DNA of 64,000 nucleotides from Limnohabitans sp. B9-3 (GTDB lineage Bacteria; Pseudomonadota; Gammaproteobacteria; Burkholderiales; Burkholderiaceae_C). The stretch is taken from the NCBI RefSeq assembly GCF_002778325.1, contig NZ_NESI01000004.1, positions 62,001 through 126,000 of the forward strand, given 5' to 3'. Within the stretch, counting starts at the first letter, position 1, and every line of letters begins with the position of its first letter. Of this stretch, positions 1 through 8,574 are shown one piece after another. The notes beneath the pieces are model-generated. The model had not been told where the DNA came from. It ran no database searches and saw nothing but the letters and a program-made list of their open reading frames with translations. Both the position numbers and the translations under genes were made by a program.

Positions 1-843
1 GGGTTGCTGCAGCACATGCTGGCAAAACTGCACCCACTCACGTTCGTTTTGCAAGCCCAACATCACCGTGCCACCATCGCCTGCGGCGAAAGGACCATAC
101 GGGTAAATGGTGGCGTGCGCCGCGGCGCTGCGCGGCGGCGGCGACGCGTTGTCCATCGCGTAATACATGGGGTAGCCCATCCACTCGCCCAAGGCTTCGA
201 GCATGGACACATCGATGTGTGAACCCTCCCCTGTTTTGTCACGCTGAATCAGCGCTGACAAGATGTTGGTGTAGGCGTACATGCCCGCTGCGATGTCGGC
301 AATCGAGTTGCCGCTTTTGCTGGGGTGATCGGGCGTGCCGGTGATGCTCAAGAAACCCGCTTCACTTTGGATGAGTAAGTCGTAGGCTTTCTTGTCGCGG
401 TACGGACCGTCGTTGCCGTAGCCGGAGATGTCGCACACGATGAGGCGCGGGTTCTCGGCGCGCAAAGTGGCGGCATCCAAGCCCATTCGCCCCGTGGCAC
501 CGGGTGCGAGGTTTTGCACCAACACATCGGCCTTGGCAATGAGCTGTTTGAGCACCGCCAAATCTTGCGGGTCTTTCAGGTCCAGCGCCAGACTTTCTTT
601 GGAGCGATTGACCCATACAAAGTGCGAGGACTGACCTTTGGCACGTTGGTCGTAAGCGCGTGCAAAGTCACCGGCGCCGGGGCGCTCCACCTTGATGACG
701 CGGGCGCCCAAGTCCGCCAACTGGCGCGTGCAAAACGGCGCGGCAATCGCGTGCTCTAGAGACACGACGGTGATGTGGTCGAGCGGACGCACGCCGGCAT
801 TGGCGGCAAACGGTGATGCGGAATGTGAAGCAGCGTGTGTCAT
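1..843 (-). CDS. CaiB/BaiF family CoA-transferase, 3' end cut by window edge
   Basis: The frame is open from an ATG at 843 to the window edge, about 281 residues without a stop, so the C-terminal part is missing. The translation shows the class III CoA-transferase fold start: residues near 30 read EHAIAAPFCTRQLADLGARV, followed by KVERPGAGDFAR and the conserved DISGYG segment. Such enzymes move CoA between an acyl-CoA donor and a carboxylic acid. Its ATG shares one base with the TGA of the upstream acyl-CoA dehydrogenase, so the two are translationally coupled. With the dehydrogenase, hydratase and Bug receptor it probably activates an imported organic acid (inference); the substrate cannot be read from sequence. 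Confidence 0.9.
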   Translation of the reverse strand, partial: MTHAASHSASPFAANAGVRPLDHITVVSLEHAIAAPFCTRQLADLGARVIKVERPGAGDFARAYDQRAKGQSSHFVWVNRSKESLALDLKDPQDLAVLKQLIAKADVLVQNLAPGATGRMGLDAATLRAENPRLIVCDISGYGNDGPYRDKKAYDLLIQSEAGFLSITGTPDHPSKSGNSIADIAAGMYAYTNILSALIQRDKTGEGSHIDVSMLEALGEWMGYPMYYAMDNASPPPRSAAAHATIYPYGPFAAGDGGTVMLGLQNEREWVQFCQHVLQQP

Positions 844-2003
844 CAGAACGACCTTGGCAAACCCAGCAAATGCTCGGCAACATAAGAAAAGATCATGTTG
901 GTCGACACCGGCGCCACTTGGTACAAGCGGGTCTCGCGGAATTTGCGCTCGATGTCGTACTCGCAGGCAAAGCCAAAGCCGCCATGCGTTTGCAAACAAA
1001 CGTTGGCCGCTTCCCAGCTGGCCTTGGCCGCAAGATACTTCGCCATGTTGGCTTCAGCGCCAGCGTTTTGTAGGGCATCAATTTTTTCGCAGGCCTTCCA
1101 GCGCATCAGGTTGGCGGCTTCCAGCTCGATGAAGGCATCGGCAATCGGGAACTGCACGCCCTGGTTTTGACCAATGGGGCGGCCAAACACCACACGCTCG
1201 TTGGCATATTTGCTGGCGCGGTCAATGAACCAATAACCGTCGCCAATGCACTCCGCAGCGATCAAGGTGCGCTCAGCGTTCAGGCCGTCGAGCAGGGTCT
1301 TGAAGCCTTTGCCCTCTTCACCCAGCAGCGCGTCTTCGGGAATTTCGAGGTTGTCAAAAAACAATTCGTTGGTCTCGTGGTTGACCATGTTCAGGATCGG
1401 ACGCACGGTTAGGCCGTTGCCAATCGCTGTTTTGAGGTCGATCAAAAAGCAGGACAAGCCTTCGGACTTTTTCTTCACCTGGTCAGCGGGCGTGGTGCGC
1501 GCCAGCAGAATCATCAGGTCGCTGTGCTGGATGCGCGAGATCCAAACCTTCTGGCCGTTGATGACCCAGCGGCCATCTTTTTTGACAGCGCTGGTTTTGA
1601 GTTTGGTGGTGTCGCTGCCGGTGGTGGGCTCGGTCACGCCCATGGACTGAATGCGCAATTCGCCCGTGGCAATTTTGGGCAGCAACGTGTCTTTTTGTTG
1701 TTGAGAACCGCTGCGCACGATGGAGTTCATCACGTACATCTGGCCGTGACAGGCGCCCGAGTTGCCGCCCGAGCGGTTGATCTCTTCCATGATGACCGAG
1801 GCCTCGGCCATGCTCAGGCCCGAGCCGCCGTATTGCTGCGGAATCAGCGCGGCCATCCAGCCCGCTTTGGTGAGCGCGTCCACAAATTCTTCGGGATAGC
1901 CGCGTTTTTCGTCAATCTTGCGGTGGTATTCGTCAGGGAACTGGGCGCAAAGGTCGCGCACAGCGTCGCGGATGTCTTGGTATTGGTCAGGGGTGTGCAA
2001 CAT
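843..2003 (-). CDS. acyl-CoA dehydrogenase lacking the usual C-terminal catalytic Glu motif
   Basis: 386 residues, the normal length for a short/medium-chain acyl-CoA dehydrogenase. The FAD/substrate segment MGVTEPTTGSD is at about 121-131, the QTHGGFGF segment at 338-345 and the ERKFRETRL helix at 352-360. In most family members a catalytic Glu follows in a YEGT motif; here the position reads YQVAPVST (361-368). A Glu at 244 in LNAERTL matches where isovaleryl-CoA dehydrogenase carries its base, so activity is plausible with a relocated base. It lies between the CoA-transferase and the mesaconyl-CoA-hydratase-like gene in one operon and would introduce the double bond that the hydratase then hydrates (inference). 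Confidence 0.92.
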   Translation of the reverse strand: MLHTPDQYQDIRDAVRDLCAQFPDEYHRKIDEKRGYPEEFVDALTKAGWMAALIPQQYGGSGLSMAEASVIMEEINRSGGNSGACHGQMYVMNSIVRSGSQQQKDTLLPKIATGELRIQSMGVTEPTTGSDTTKLKTSAVKKDGRWVINGQKVWISRIQHSDLMILLARTTPADQVKKKSEGLSCFLIDLKTAIGNGLTVRPILNMVNHETNELFFDNLEIPEDALLGEEGKGFKTLLDGLNAERTLIAAECIGDGYWFIDRASKYANERVVFGRPIGQNQGVQFPIADAFIELEAANLMRWKACEKIDALQNAGAEANMAKYLAAKASWEAANVCLQTHGGFGFACEYDIERKFRETRLYQVAPVSTNMIFSYVAEHLLGLPRSF

Positions 2004-2027
2004 AAAAACGTCTTTTCAAAAATGAGG

Positions 2028-2945
2028 TCAGCCGAGCTCAGCGGTGGCTTGCATGGTGAGCCAGCCTTCGTGGTCTTGCGCCCAAAGGCGCACCTGGTTG
2101 CCGTCTGCTTGGGGTTGACCGTTGACACGCAAGATACGTTGGTCGCCGCACTCAAACGTGGGACGCAGCGCTTTGAATTCAAAGCGTTGGATGGGGCGGT
2201 TCGTGTGACGGCGCACCAGATCCACCAACAAAGTGGCAATCAACGGGCCGTGCACGATGAGGCCGGGATAGCCCTCGACGTCGGTGACGTAGGTGCGGTC
2301 GTAATGGATGCGGTGGCCGTTGAAGGTGAGCGCGGAATAGCGAAACAACAGCACGTCATCAGGCGCGATGTCACGTTGCCACAATTCACTGTTGCCACCG
2401 CTTTGCACCAATGGGGCACCTTGTCCAACCATGCTGGCGGCAGCCACCGGCGCAGGCATAGGGTCGCCAGGCTGGGCCGCTGGGCGATACACGATGTCGT
2501 GCTCTTCCGTCAAACACAAACCGTCTGCGTTGTGCACTTCATGCTTCACGAGCACAAACAACAAATCGCCCGTGCGGCCCGATTTATGCGTGACGGATTG
2601 GATGGTGGAGACGCGCTTGAGTGCATCGCCCACGCGCAGCGGCGCATGCCACTGCAAACGTCCACCTGCCCACATGCGACGCGGCAGCGGCACAGGCGGC
2701 AAAAAGCCACCGCGCTTCGCATGGCCATCGGGCCCAATCTCGCTTTGGCGGTGATGGGGCAAAAAGTACAACCAATGCCACAACGCAGGCAGCTCGGTGC
2801 CCGCGGCAGGCAACGGGTCGTCACGATCCAGCGTGGCACTCAAAGCGCGCAAGGGTGCGGGGGTGATGAGGTCTTCTAAGGTTTCGCTGCGGCCTTGCCA
2901 GGTTTGCAAGTGCGCGAGGGTTTGGGGGTCGAGGTGGGTGGTCAT
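2028..2945 (-). CDS. MaoC/FAS1-like hot-dog dehydratase, mesaconyl-CoA hydratase-like
   Basis: 305 residues resembling the mesaconyl-C4-CoA hydratase / HTD2-type family: an N-terminal FAS1-like dehydratase domain, with the region PLPRRMWAGGRLQWHAPLRV and EEHDIVYR in the first half, and a second hot-dog domain containing HYDRTYVTDVEGYPGLIVHG. Family enzymes hydrate branched C4/C5 enoyl-CoA thioesters. It starts 3 bases after the TGA of the Bug receptor gene and is followed after 24 bases by the acyl-CoA dehydrogenase, so it belongs to the same operon. Together they suggest catabolism of an itaconate-, mesaconate- or methylsuccinate-like acid; that substrate is an inference from family membership only. 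Confidence 0.82.
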   Translation of the reverse strand: MTTHLDPQTLAHLQTWQGRSETLEDLITPAPLRALSATLDRDDPLPAAGTELPALWHWLYFLPHHRQSEIGPDGHAKRGGFLPPVPLPRRMWAGGRLQWHAPLRVGDALKRVSTIQSVTHKSGRTGDLLFVLVKHEVHNADGLCLTEEHDIVYRPAAQPGDPMPAPVAAASMVGQGAPLVQSGGNSELWQRDIAPDDVLLFRYSALTFNGHRIHYDRTYVTDVEGYPGLIVHGPLIATLLVDLVRRHTNRPIQRFEFKALRPTFECGDQRILRVNGQPQADGNQVRLWAQDHEGWLTMQATAELG

Positions 2946-2948
2946 CGG

Positions 2949-3944
2949 TCAGTCAATCGAAGCGCCAGAGCTTTTGACAATCTGCGCCCAGCGCACGATG
3001 TCTTCGTTCAACAAGGTTGCGAATTGTTCTGGTGTGGTGGGCCCAGCCATTTCAACGCCTTGCAACTCCAACTTGTCGCGCAGGTCTTTGGCGGCCAAGG
3101 TTTTGGCCATGGCGTCTTGCAGTTTGATCTGCACATCCGCAGGAACACCGGCGGGGGCAAAGAGGCCAATCCACAAAGTGCCTGTGTAGCCAGGAACCAC
3201 TTCAGACAAGGCGGGCACATCGGGCAAAGCGGGCGAACGCTTGGAGCTGCTAACAGCCAACGGTTTGAGCTTGCCCGACTTGATGTGCGCCAGCGACGAT
3301 GGCAAGCTGGCAAACACCAACGGTAACTGGCCGCCCAGCACGTCGTTCAGCGCCGGTGCCACGCCTTTGTAGGGCACATGCTGCAAGTCGATGCCGGCCA
3401 TGCTGTTGAGCATCTCCCCCAGCAAGTGGTTCAAGGTGCCGTTGCCCGCTGAGGCGTATTGGTACTGGCCAGGTTTGGCTTTGGCCATGGCGATGAGCTC
3501 TTTCATCGACTTGGCAGGAAAGTCGGCGTTGGCCAACAACACATTGGGCACGGCGCCAATCAAGGCGACGGGCTTGAAATCTTTGACGGGGTCAAAACCC
3601 GGGTTTTTGTAGAGCGCTGGGTTGATCGCTTGGCTGCTGCTGATGGTCATCAACAAGGTGTAGCCGTCTTTGGCCGACTTGGCCGCGAACTGCGTGCCGA
3701 TGTTGCCGCCGGCGCCTGGGCGGTTTTCCACCGCCACAGGCGAACCCAAAATTTCAGAAAGCTTTTGGCTCACCACGCGCCCCACGATGTCGTTGGTACC
3801 GCCCGCGGTTTGCGGAACGATCATCAAAATGGCACGACTTGGGTAGGTCGACTGCGCCATGCCAGTGCCAGCCGCAACGCACAAACAAGCGCAACACAAA
3901 GCACGCCGAGTCATGCGACGTGACTTAGATAAAAGGTTGATCAT
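2949..3944 (-). CDS. Bug-family (TctC-like) periplasmic receptor
   Basis: 331 residues from the chosen ATG at 3944, preceded by GGAG at a 6-base spacing; the frame runs open upstream to 3998 but without a comparable ribosome site. An N-terminal signal peptide ends near AGTGMAQS. The Bug signature is present: VPQTAGGTNDIVGR early, ENRPGAGGNIGT next, and the later VPYKG segment. These receptors bind carboxylates for tripartite tricarboxylate transporters; no TctA/TctB membrane subunits lie in this window. First gene of the acid-CoA operon and divergent from the LysR gene, so it probably captures the acid that the downstream enzymes process. Confidence 0.93.
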   Translation of the reverse strand: MINLLSKSRRMTRRALCCACLCVAAGTGMAQSTYPSRAILMIVPQTAGGTNDIVGRVVSQKLSEILGSPVAVENRPGAGGNIGTQFAAKSAKDGYTLLMTISSSQAINPALYKNPGFDPVKDFKPVALIGAVPNVLLANADFPAKSMKELIAMAKAKPGQYQYASAGNGTLNHLLGEMLNSMAGIDLQHVPYKGVAPALNDVLGGQLPLVFASLPSSLAHIKSGKLKPLAVSSSKRSPALPDVPALSEVVPGYTGTLWIGLFAPAGVPADVQIKLQDAMAKTLAAKDLRDKLELQGVEMAGPTTPEQFATLLNEDIVRWAQIVKSSGASID

Positions 3945-4066
3945 CCACATCTCCAAAATAAGTGGGTGGATGTTCGGCGGTTTGACGCGGCAGCGCAATC
4001 GGTCATTTCCAGATCCAGCCTCTTGTTTTTCCGAAGGCTTAGGCTTGGCAGCATTAACATGGCACC

Positions 4067-4999
4067 ATGCATTTCGACCTGAATGATCTCCGGCTTTTTG
4101 TGTGGGCCGCTGACGAAGGCAGCCTCACCAAGGCAGCTGCCAAACAACACCTGTCACTGGCCGCGGCCAGCGCACGTATCAAAGCACTCGAAGCTCAAAC
4201 CGACTTACCGCTTTTGTACCGAGAAGCGCGTGGCGTACGTCTGTCACCACCGGGACAAGCGTTCTTGCACCACGCTCGTTTGATGCTGCGTCAAGTCGAC
4301 CAAATGCGCGGCGATTTACAAGAATACGGGGGCGGCTTGCGCGGCCATTTGCGAGTATTTGCCAACACCACCGCTGTGACTGATTTTTTGCCAGAAATCT
4401 TGCCAGAGTTCTTGGCAGACAACCCCAAGGTGAACATCGACCTTCAAGAAAAACCGAATGCTGACATTGCGCGTGGTGTGCAAGATGGTCGGGCTGACAT
4501 CGGCATCGTGGCCGGACAAGTGGACACACTGGGCCTGCAAAGCCTGCACTTCAGCACCGACCGCTTGGTGCTGGCCACCGCCAAAAACCACCCGCTGGCA
4601 CAACGCCAAAAAGTGGCGTTTGTAGACACGCTCGACGAAGACGCCGTGGGCATGCATCACGGCAGCACCTTACAAACTTTCTTGAGCCAAGTGACAGAGC
4701 GATTGGGCAAGCCCCTGAAGCTGCGCATTCAGCTCTCCAGTTTTGATGCCATGTGCCGCATGATTGGCGCGGGCGTGGGAGTTGGCATCGTTCCTGAATC
4801 AGCCGCCAGACGCAATCAAGACGCCATGAACATGGCGTTGGTAGAACTCAGCGACGCGTGGAGCGTGCGTGAGCGCTACATCCTGACACGCGACCAAGCC
4901 GCCCTGCCCGCCTATGCCCAATCGCTGATCGCGTTGCTGTGTGCGCGCTATGCGCCAATGAAAGAATCCGCCAAAGCACCAAGAGACAAATCAACCTGA
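4067..4999 (+). CDS. LysR family transcriptional regulator
   Basis: 310 residues. The N-terminal winged helix-turn-helix (about 1-60) reads DLNDLRLFVWAADEGSLTKA with the family-typical AAAKQHLSLAAASARIKALE; a LysR substrate-binding domain follows from about 90, including GVGVGIVPESAA near 240. It is transcribed away from the Bug/MaoC/dehydrogenase/CoA-transferase operon with 122 bases between the starts, the classical layout for a LysR protein controlling its neighbour in response to a pathway metabolite. I could not identify a convincing T-N11-A operator in the gap. Confidence 0.93.
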   Translation: MHFDLNDLRLFVWAADEGSLTKAAAKQHLSLAAASARIKALEAQTDLPLLYREARGVRLSPPGQAFLHHARLMLRQVDQMRGDLQEYGGGLRGHLRVFANTTAVTDFLPEILPEFLADNPKVNIDLQEKPNADIARGVQDGRADIGIVAGQVDTLGLQSLHFSTDRLVLATAKNHPLAQRQKVAFVDTLDEDAVGMHHGSTLQTFLSQVTERLGKPLKLRIQLSSFDAMCRMIGAGVGVGIVPESAARRNQDAMNMALVELSDAWSVRERYILTRDQAALPAYAQSLIALLCARYAPMKESAKAPRDKST

Positions 5000-5033
5000 C
5001 TGAACTGGCGGTCATCACCTGTGCTTGAGAATT

Positions 5034-5807
5034 TTAAAACTTGGGCACAGCCACCCACTGGCCATCCAACGCATGGATCGCAATACGCTTGCCAAACACC
5101 GCTTCAACAGCGCGGTGTGTGACGGCGTCGGCACATGGGCCTTGGTGCACCACGCGGCCCGCTTGCATGACCACCAAGTCGTCCGCATGCAAGGCCATGC
5201 CCACTTCGTGCAGCACGCTCACGACCGTGGTGTTTTGCGAGGTGAGGCAGCGCACTTGCTCTAGCCAATCCACTTGATGCGGGGGGTCCAGGTTGGCCAA
5301 AGGCTCGTCCATCAACATGACTTGCGCTTGCACGGCCATGGCACGAGCCAGCAGCACACGTTGGCATTCGCCACCCGACAGCTGACCCAACGAGCGCTCG
5401 CGCCAATCCCAAGCGCCTGTGGCTTGCAAGGCCGTTTCGACCACCGCATGATCTTTAGCGCTGGGCGCAGCCAGCCAGTCTTGATGCGGCATGCGCCCCA
5501 GCATGACCACATCCCACACGCGCAAGTCGTCGGATGCCGATTCGTTTTGACCCAACCACGACAGCTGCTGCGCGCGCTGCTTGCGGTCCATCGCCATCAA
5601 CGTTTGGTCAAACAAAAAGATGCTGCCAGTGACAGGCAGCAAGCCTGCCATGGCTTTGAGCAAGGTGGATTTACCCGCGCCGTTGGGGCCCACAATGCTG
5701 CTCCAACGCCCTGCGGTCAACGACAGATCAATCCCGTGCAAGACCTCATGACCGGCAAGAGACACATGCACATCCATCAAGCGCAAAGCAAACGACGACG
5801 TACTCAT
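5034..5807 (-). CDS. btuD: vitamin B12/siderophore ABC transporter ATPase BtuD-like
   Basis: 257 residues from the ATG at 5807, which overlaps the stop of btuC (ATGA); the longer open frame upstream is a shadow of btuC. Walker A GPNGAGKST at 40-48, ABC signature LSGGE at 143-147, Walker B LMDEP at 165-169 and a following D-loop. FecCD/BtuCD-type ATPases drive import of B12 or haem/siderophore from the periplasm. Last gene of the riboswitch-controlled operon; the cobalamin riboswitch at the operon head makes B12 the best-supported substrate. Confidence 0.93.
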   Translation of the reverse strand: MSTSSFALRLMDVHVSLAGHEVLHGIDLSLTAGRWSSIVGPNGAGKSTLLKAMAGLLPVTGSIFLFDQTLMAMDRKQRAQQLSWLGQNESASDDLRVWDVVMLGRMPHQDWLAAPSAKDHAVVETALQATGAWDWRERSLGQLSGGECQRVLLARAMAVQAQVMLMDEPLANLDPPHQVDWLEQVRCLTSQNTTVVSVLHEVGMALHADDLVVMQAGRVVHQGPCADAVTHRAVEAVFGKRIAIHALDGQWVAVPKF

Positions 5808-6817
5808 CAAGCCGCCCTTGATGTTTGACTGCGGTACATGAGCCACAACAAATAGCCGCCACCCAACACCGCCGTCAGCACCCCCACAGGCATCTCTTGT
5901 GGCGACAGCAACAGGCGGGCCAGCAAGTCGGCGGCGAGCAGCAGTAAGCCGCCCATCAAGGCAGACAACACCACGATCCAATTGTGTTGGCTCTTCACCA
6001 CGGAGCGCACCAAGTGCGGTGCAGCCAAGCCGACAAATGCGACCAAGCCCGTTTGCGCCACCGCCGTGCCCGTTGCCAACGCCAACACACACACCAACGC
6101 GACACGCATGGGGATAAGCGGCAACCCCAAGCTCAAGGCCGTGGATTCACCCAAACTCAAGGCATCGAGCACACGGCTCAACGTGAAAGCCAACACCAAG
6201 CACACCAGCAACACACCGAGCATCAGCACACAAGCGTTCCAACCAATGAAGCTAGTGGAGCCCAACAAAAAACCCTGCATGCCTTGCAACACATCGGGGC
6301 GCATGAGGGTGATCAACGAAGCCACCGCACCGAACACCACCCCCACAATCACGCCCGCCAACAACAAGCGCAAGGTGTGCTGCACACCACGCGCCAGCAC
6401 CAACGTGAGCAACACAGCCAAGACCGCCCCCACAAACGCGGCACCCGTCAAGCCCAAACGCACCACAAACTCAGCCGCAAACGGATGACCCCCAAACAAC
6501 GCAAGCGCGACGGCCACACCCAGCGATGCGCCTGATGCACTCCCTAACAAATAAGGGTCAGCCAACGGGTTACGAAACAACCCCTGCGCCAACGCCCCCG
6601 CCAAGCCCAGCAACGCCCCAGCCGCGCAAGCGCCCAAGCTACGCGGCAAACGAATGTCCCACACGATTTGCCAAGCGGTGTCGTCGTTGAAAGCACTGAG
6701 CCAACTCTCGACACCTGTGGTGCCCACGGCAGTGCCCAGTGCAATACCCAATGCACAGAACACCAACAGGCTCAAGGCCACGGCCAGCGAAGAGGAGCGC
6801 GCGCCTGGGTCCGTCAT
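5807..6817 (-). CDS. btuC: FecCD/BtuC-type ABC transporter permease
   Basis: 336 residues, highly hydrophobic, with about ten membrane segments as in BtuC. The segment RLPRSLGACAAGALLGLAGA and the following LFRNPLADPYLLGSASGASLG match the conserved N-terminal half of FecCD permeases; GLVAFVGLAAPHLVR is the cytoplasmic coupling loop. The start overlaps the btuF stop and the stop overlaps the btuD start, so the three are tightly coupled. It forms the inner-membrane channel for the imported corrinoid. Confidence 0.94.
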   Translation of the reverse strand: MTDPGARSSSLAVALSLLVFCALGIALGTAVGTTGVESWLSAFNDDTAWQIVWDIRLPRSLGACAAGALLGLAGALAQGLFRNPLADPYLLGSASGASLGVAVALALFGGHPFAAEFVVRLGLTGAAFVGAVLAVLLTLVLARGVQHTLRLLLAGVIVGVVFGAVASLITLMRPDVLQGMQGFLLGSTSFIGWNACVLMLGVLLVCLVLAFTLSRVLDALSLGESTALSLGLPLIPMRVALVCVLALATGTAVAQTGLVAFVGLAAPHLVRSVVKSQHNWIVVLSALMGGLLLLAADLLARLLLSPQEMPVGVLTAVLGGGYLLWLMYRSQTSRAA

Positions 6818-7767
6818 GGCGCTCCTTTGGTTTTGTCGACGGCCTCGGCTTTGTTGGCTTGCGCTTTCTCAGTCAAACATTTGGCCATCAAGCGTGCCGC
6901 CTCAGCCATGCGCGGACCTGCACGCACCAACACATCTGACTCTTCAGATTTGAAATGGCACACACGTTGCGTCCGCATTGCCCGCATGTTTTGCCAACCC
7001 GGCCGTGTGGCCATGTCTGCAAAGTTGCTGTCGCCCACCATGATGATGTCGGGCTGAGCGCGCACCACAAACTCCGGATTGATTTGAGGAAAAGGGCCCA
7101 ACGATGCGGGCAAGATGTTGCCCGCGCCCAGCCGCTGCAAGGTTTCGCCAATGAACGACGACTCGCTGGCGCCATACGGCGCGCGGTTGACTTCAAAGTA
7201 CACACGCTGGCCTTTGGCTTGCACAGGAATCGATTGCGCGGCGGCATTCACAGCCGCGTCGATGTGACGCCACGCGCGATCACTCTCTTGTACAGGCACA
7301 GCCAGCGCTTGGGCCACGATACGCATCACACGCTGCACATCGGCATGCGAGCGTGGCTCAAGCGCCAGCACCGTCAAGCCCAAAGCGGTAAAGCGTTCTG
7401 CACCTCGCGCTGAGGTGGCCATCAGCACCAAATCAGGTTTGGCCGCCACCACGCTTTCGATGTTCGGGTCAATTCCGCCACCCATCCGAGGCAGCTTGGC
7501 GATGCTCTCTGGCCAGTTGGAGTAACGGTCCACACCCACCAGCTTTTGGCATTGCCCCAAAGCGCACACCGTCTCGGTGAGCGAAGGCAACAGGCTGACG
7601 ACGCGTTGTGGGACTTGGGTGATGGTCACGTCCACTTGACGGTCATCACGCAACACAACGGCCTGCGCAGGATTGGCGAAACTGTTGATCACAACGAAGC
7701 ACGCCCACATATGCAACATAACAAACCGTTGCCGAGTCATGCTTAGCTTCATCATGCCTCTACGCAT
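6814..7767 (-). CDS. btuF: BtuF-like periplasmic cobalamin-binding protein
   Basis: 317 residues from ATG 7767, chosen because GGGAG sits 7 bases upstream; later ATGs in the same leader lack this. A signal peptide ends near NPAQAVV. The class III binding-protein fold follows, with PQRVVSLLPSLTETVCALG and LVGVDRYSNWP typical of BtuF, and PDLVLMATSARG. It would hand B12 to BtuCD. The start overlaps the preceding gene's stop by 8 bases. It is the exported one of two adjacent binding-protein paralogues. Confidence 0.9.
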   Translation of the reverse strand: MRRGMMKLSMTRQRFVMLHMWACFVVINSFANPAQAVVLRDDRQVDVTITQVPQRVVSLLPSLTETVCALGQCQKLVGVDRYSNWPESIAKLPRMGGGIDPNIESVVAAKPDLVLMATSARGAERFTALGLTVLALEPRSHADVQRVMRIVAQALAVPVQESDRAWRHIDAAVNAAAQSIPVQAKGQRVYFEVNRAPYGASESSFIGETLQRLGAGNILPASLGPFPQINPEFVVRAQPDIIMVGDSNFADMATRPGWQNMRAMRTQRVCHFKSEESDVLVRAGPRMAEAARLMAKCLTEKAQANKAEAVDKTKGAP

Positions 7768-8566
7768 AGGAGGACTCCCAACGCTTGACGATTTGGTGCA
7801 GCTGCGCCACACCATCGGTCAAGGCCGCAGGCCCAGGCTGCAAGATGTCGGCCGACTTGATTTCAAAAATCTGCTTATTCCGCACAGCAGGCACGTCTTG
7901 CCAACCTGCGCGTGCTGCTGCTTTTTCTGGGCGAAACTTCTTGCCACACAACGAGCCAATGATGATGTCGGGTGCACGGTCCACGATGGTTTGACCACTG
8001 GCAATGATGCGGTCTTTACCCATGGGCATTTGTGCCAACTCAGGAAAACAATCGTCACCACCCGCTATGCCAATCAGCTCAGACACCCAACGTATCGCGC
8101 TGAAGTGTGGCTCATCCCACTCTTCAAAATACACCTTGGGGCGGCGCTTGAAGGTGGCGGCTGTCTTTTGTATGTCGTCCAACTGTGCACGCATGTGCTG
8201 CAAACGCTGCAAGCCTTGCTCGGCTTGCCCCACCATCGCCGCCACTTGGTAGAGCATTGAAAAAATCTCATCCACACTGCGCTGGTTGAACACCGTGACT
8301 TGCACACCCGCACGAATCAGCAAGGCCGCAATGTCAGCCTGCAAATCAGAAAAACCAAACACGCAATCGGGCTTGAGTGCCAAGATCTTGTCAATCTTGG
8401 CGCTCAAGAACGCGCTGACTTTGGGCTTCTCGTCACGCGCACGACGCGGGCGCACGGTGTAACCCGAGATCCCCACAATGCGCGCCTCTTCCCCCAGCAG
8501 GTAGAGCCACTCTGTCGTTTCCTCGGTAAGGCAGACGATGCGAGAAGGAAGATGTGAAGCCAGCAT
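7760..8566 (-). CDS. BtuF/FepB-fold binding protein without signal peptide
   Basis: 268 residues with the class III binding-protein fold: RIVCLTEETTEWLYLLGEEA at the N terminus, KILALKPDCVFGFSD, and ADILQPGPAALTDGVAQLHQ at the end. Related proteins are usually annotated as cobalamin-binding proteins. Unlike BtuF next door, it starts MLASHLPSRIVCL with no hydrophobic leader, so it appears cytoplasmic. No ribosome site is visible and the ATG lies 8 bases after the btuB stop, suggesting coupled translation. A cytoplasmic binding protein in a B12 uptake operon could act in corrinoid salvage or trafficking; that is inference. Confidence 0.88.
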   Translation of the reverse strand: MLASHLPSRIVCLTEETTEWLYLLGEEARIVGISGYTVRPRRARDEKPKVSAFLSAKIDKILALKPDCVFGFSDLQADIAALLIRAGVQVTVFNQRSVDEIFSMLYQVAAMVGQAEQGLQRLQHMRAQLDDIQKTAATFKRRPKVYFEEWDEPHFSAIRWVSELIGIAGGDDCFPELAQMPMGKDRIIASGQTIVDRAPDIIIGSLCGKKFRPEKAAARAGWQDVPAVRNKQIFEIKSADILQPGPAALTDGVAQLHQIVKRWESSYA

Positions 8567-8574
8567 TCAGACTT

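Noticed and set aside
1524..2879. 451-codon open frame on the plus strand
   Set aside because: It runs antisense to the acyl-CoA dehydrogenase and hydratase genes, has no ribosome site and no family resemblance; a GC-rich shadow frame.
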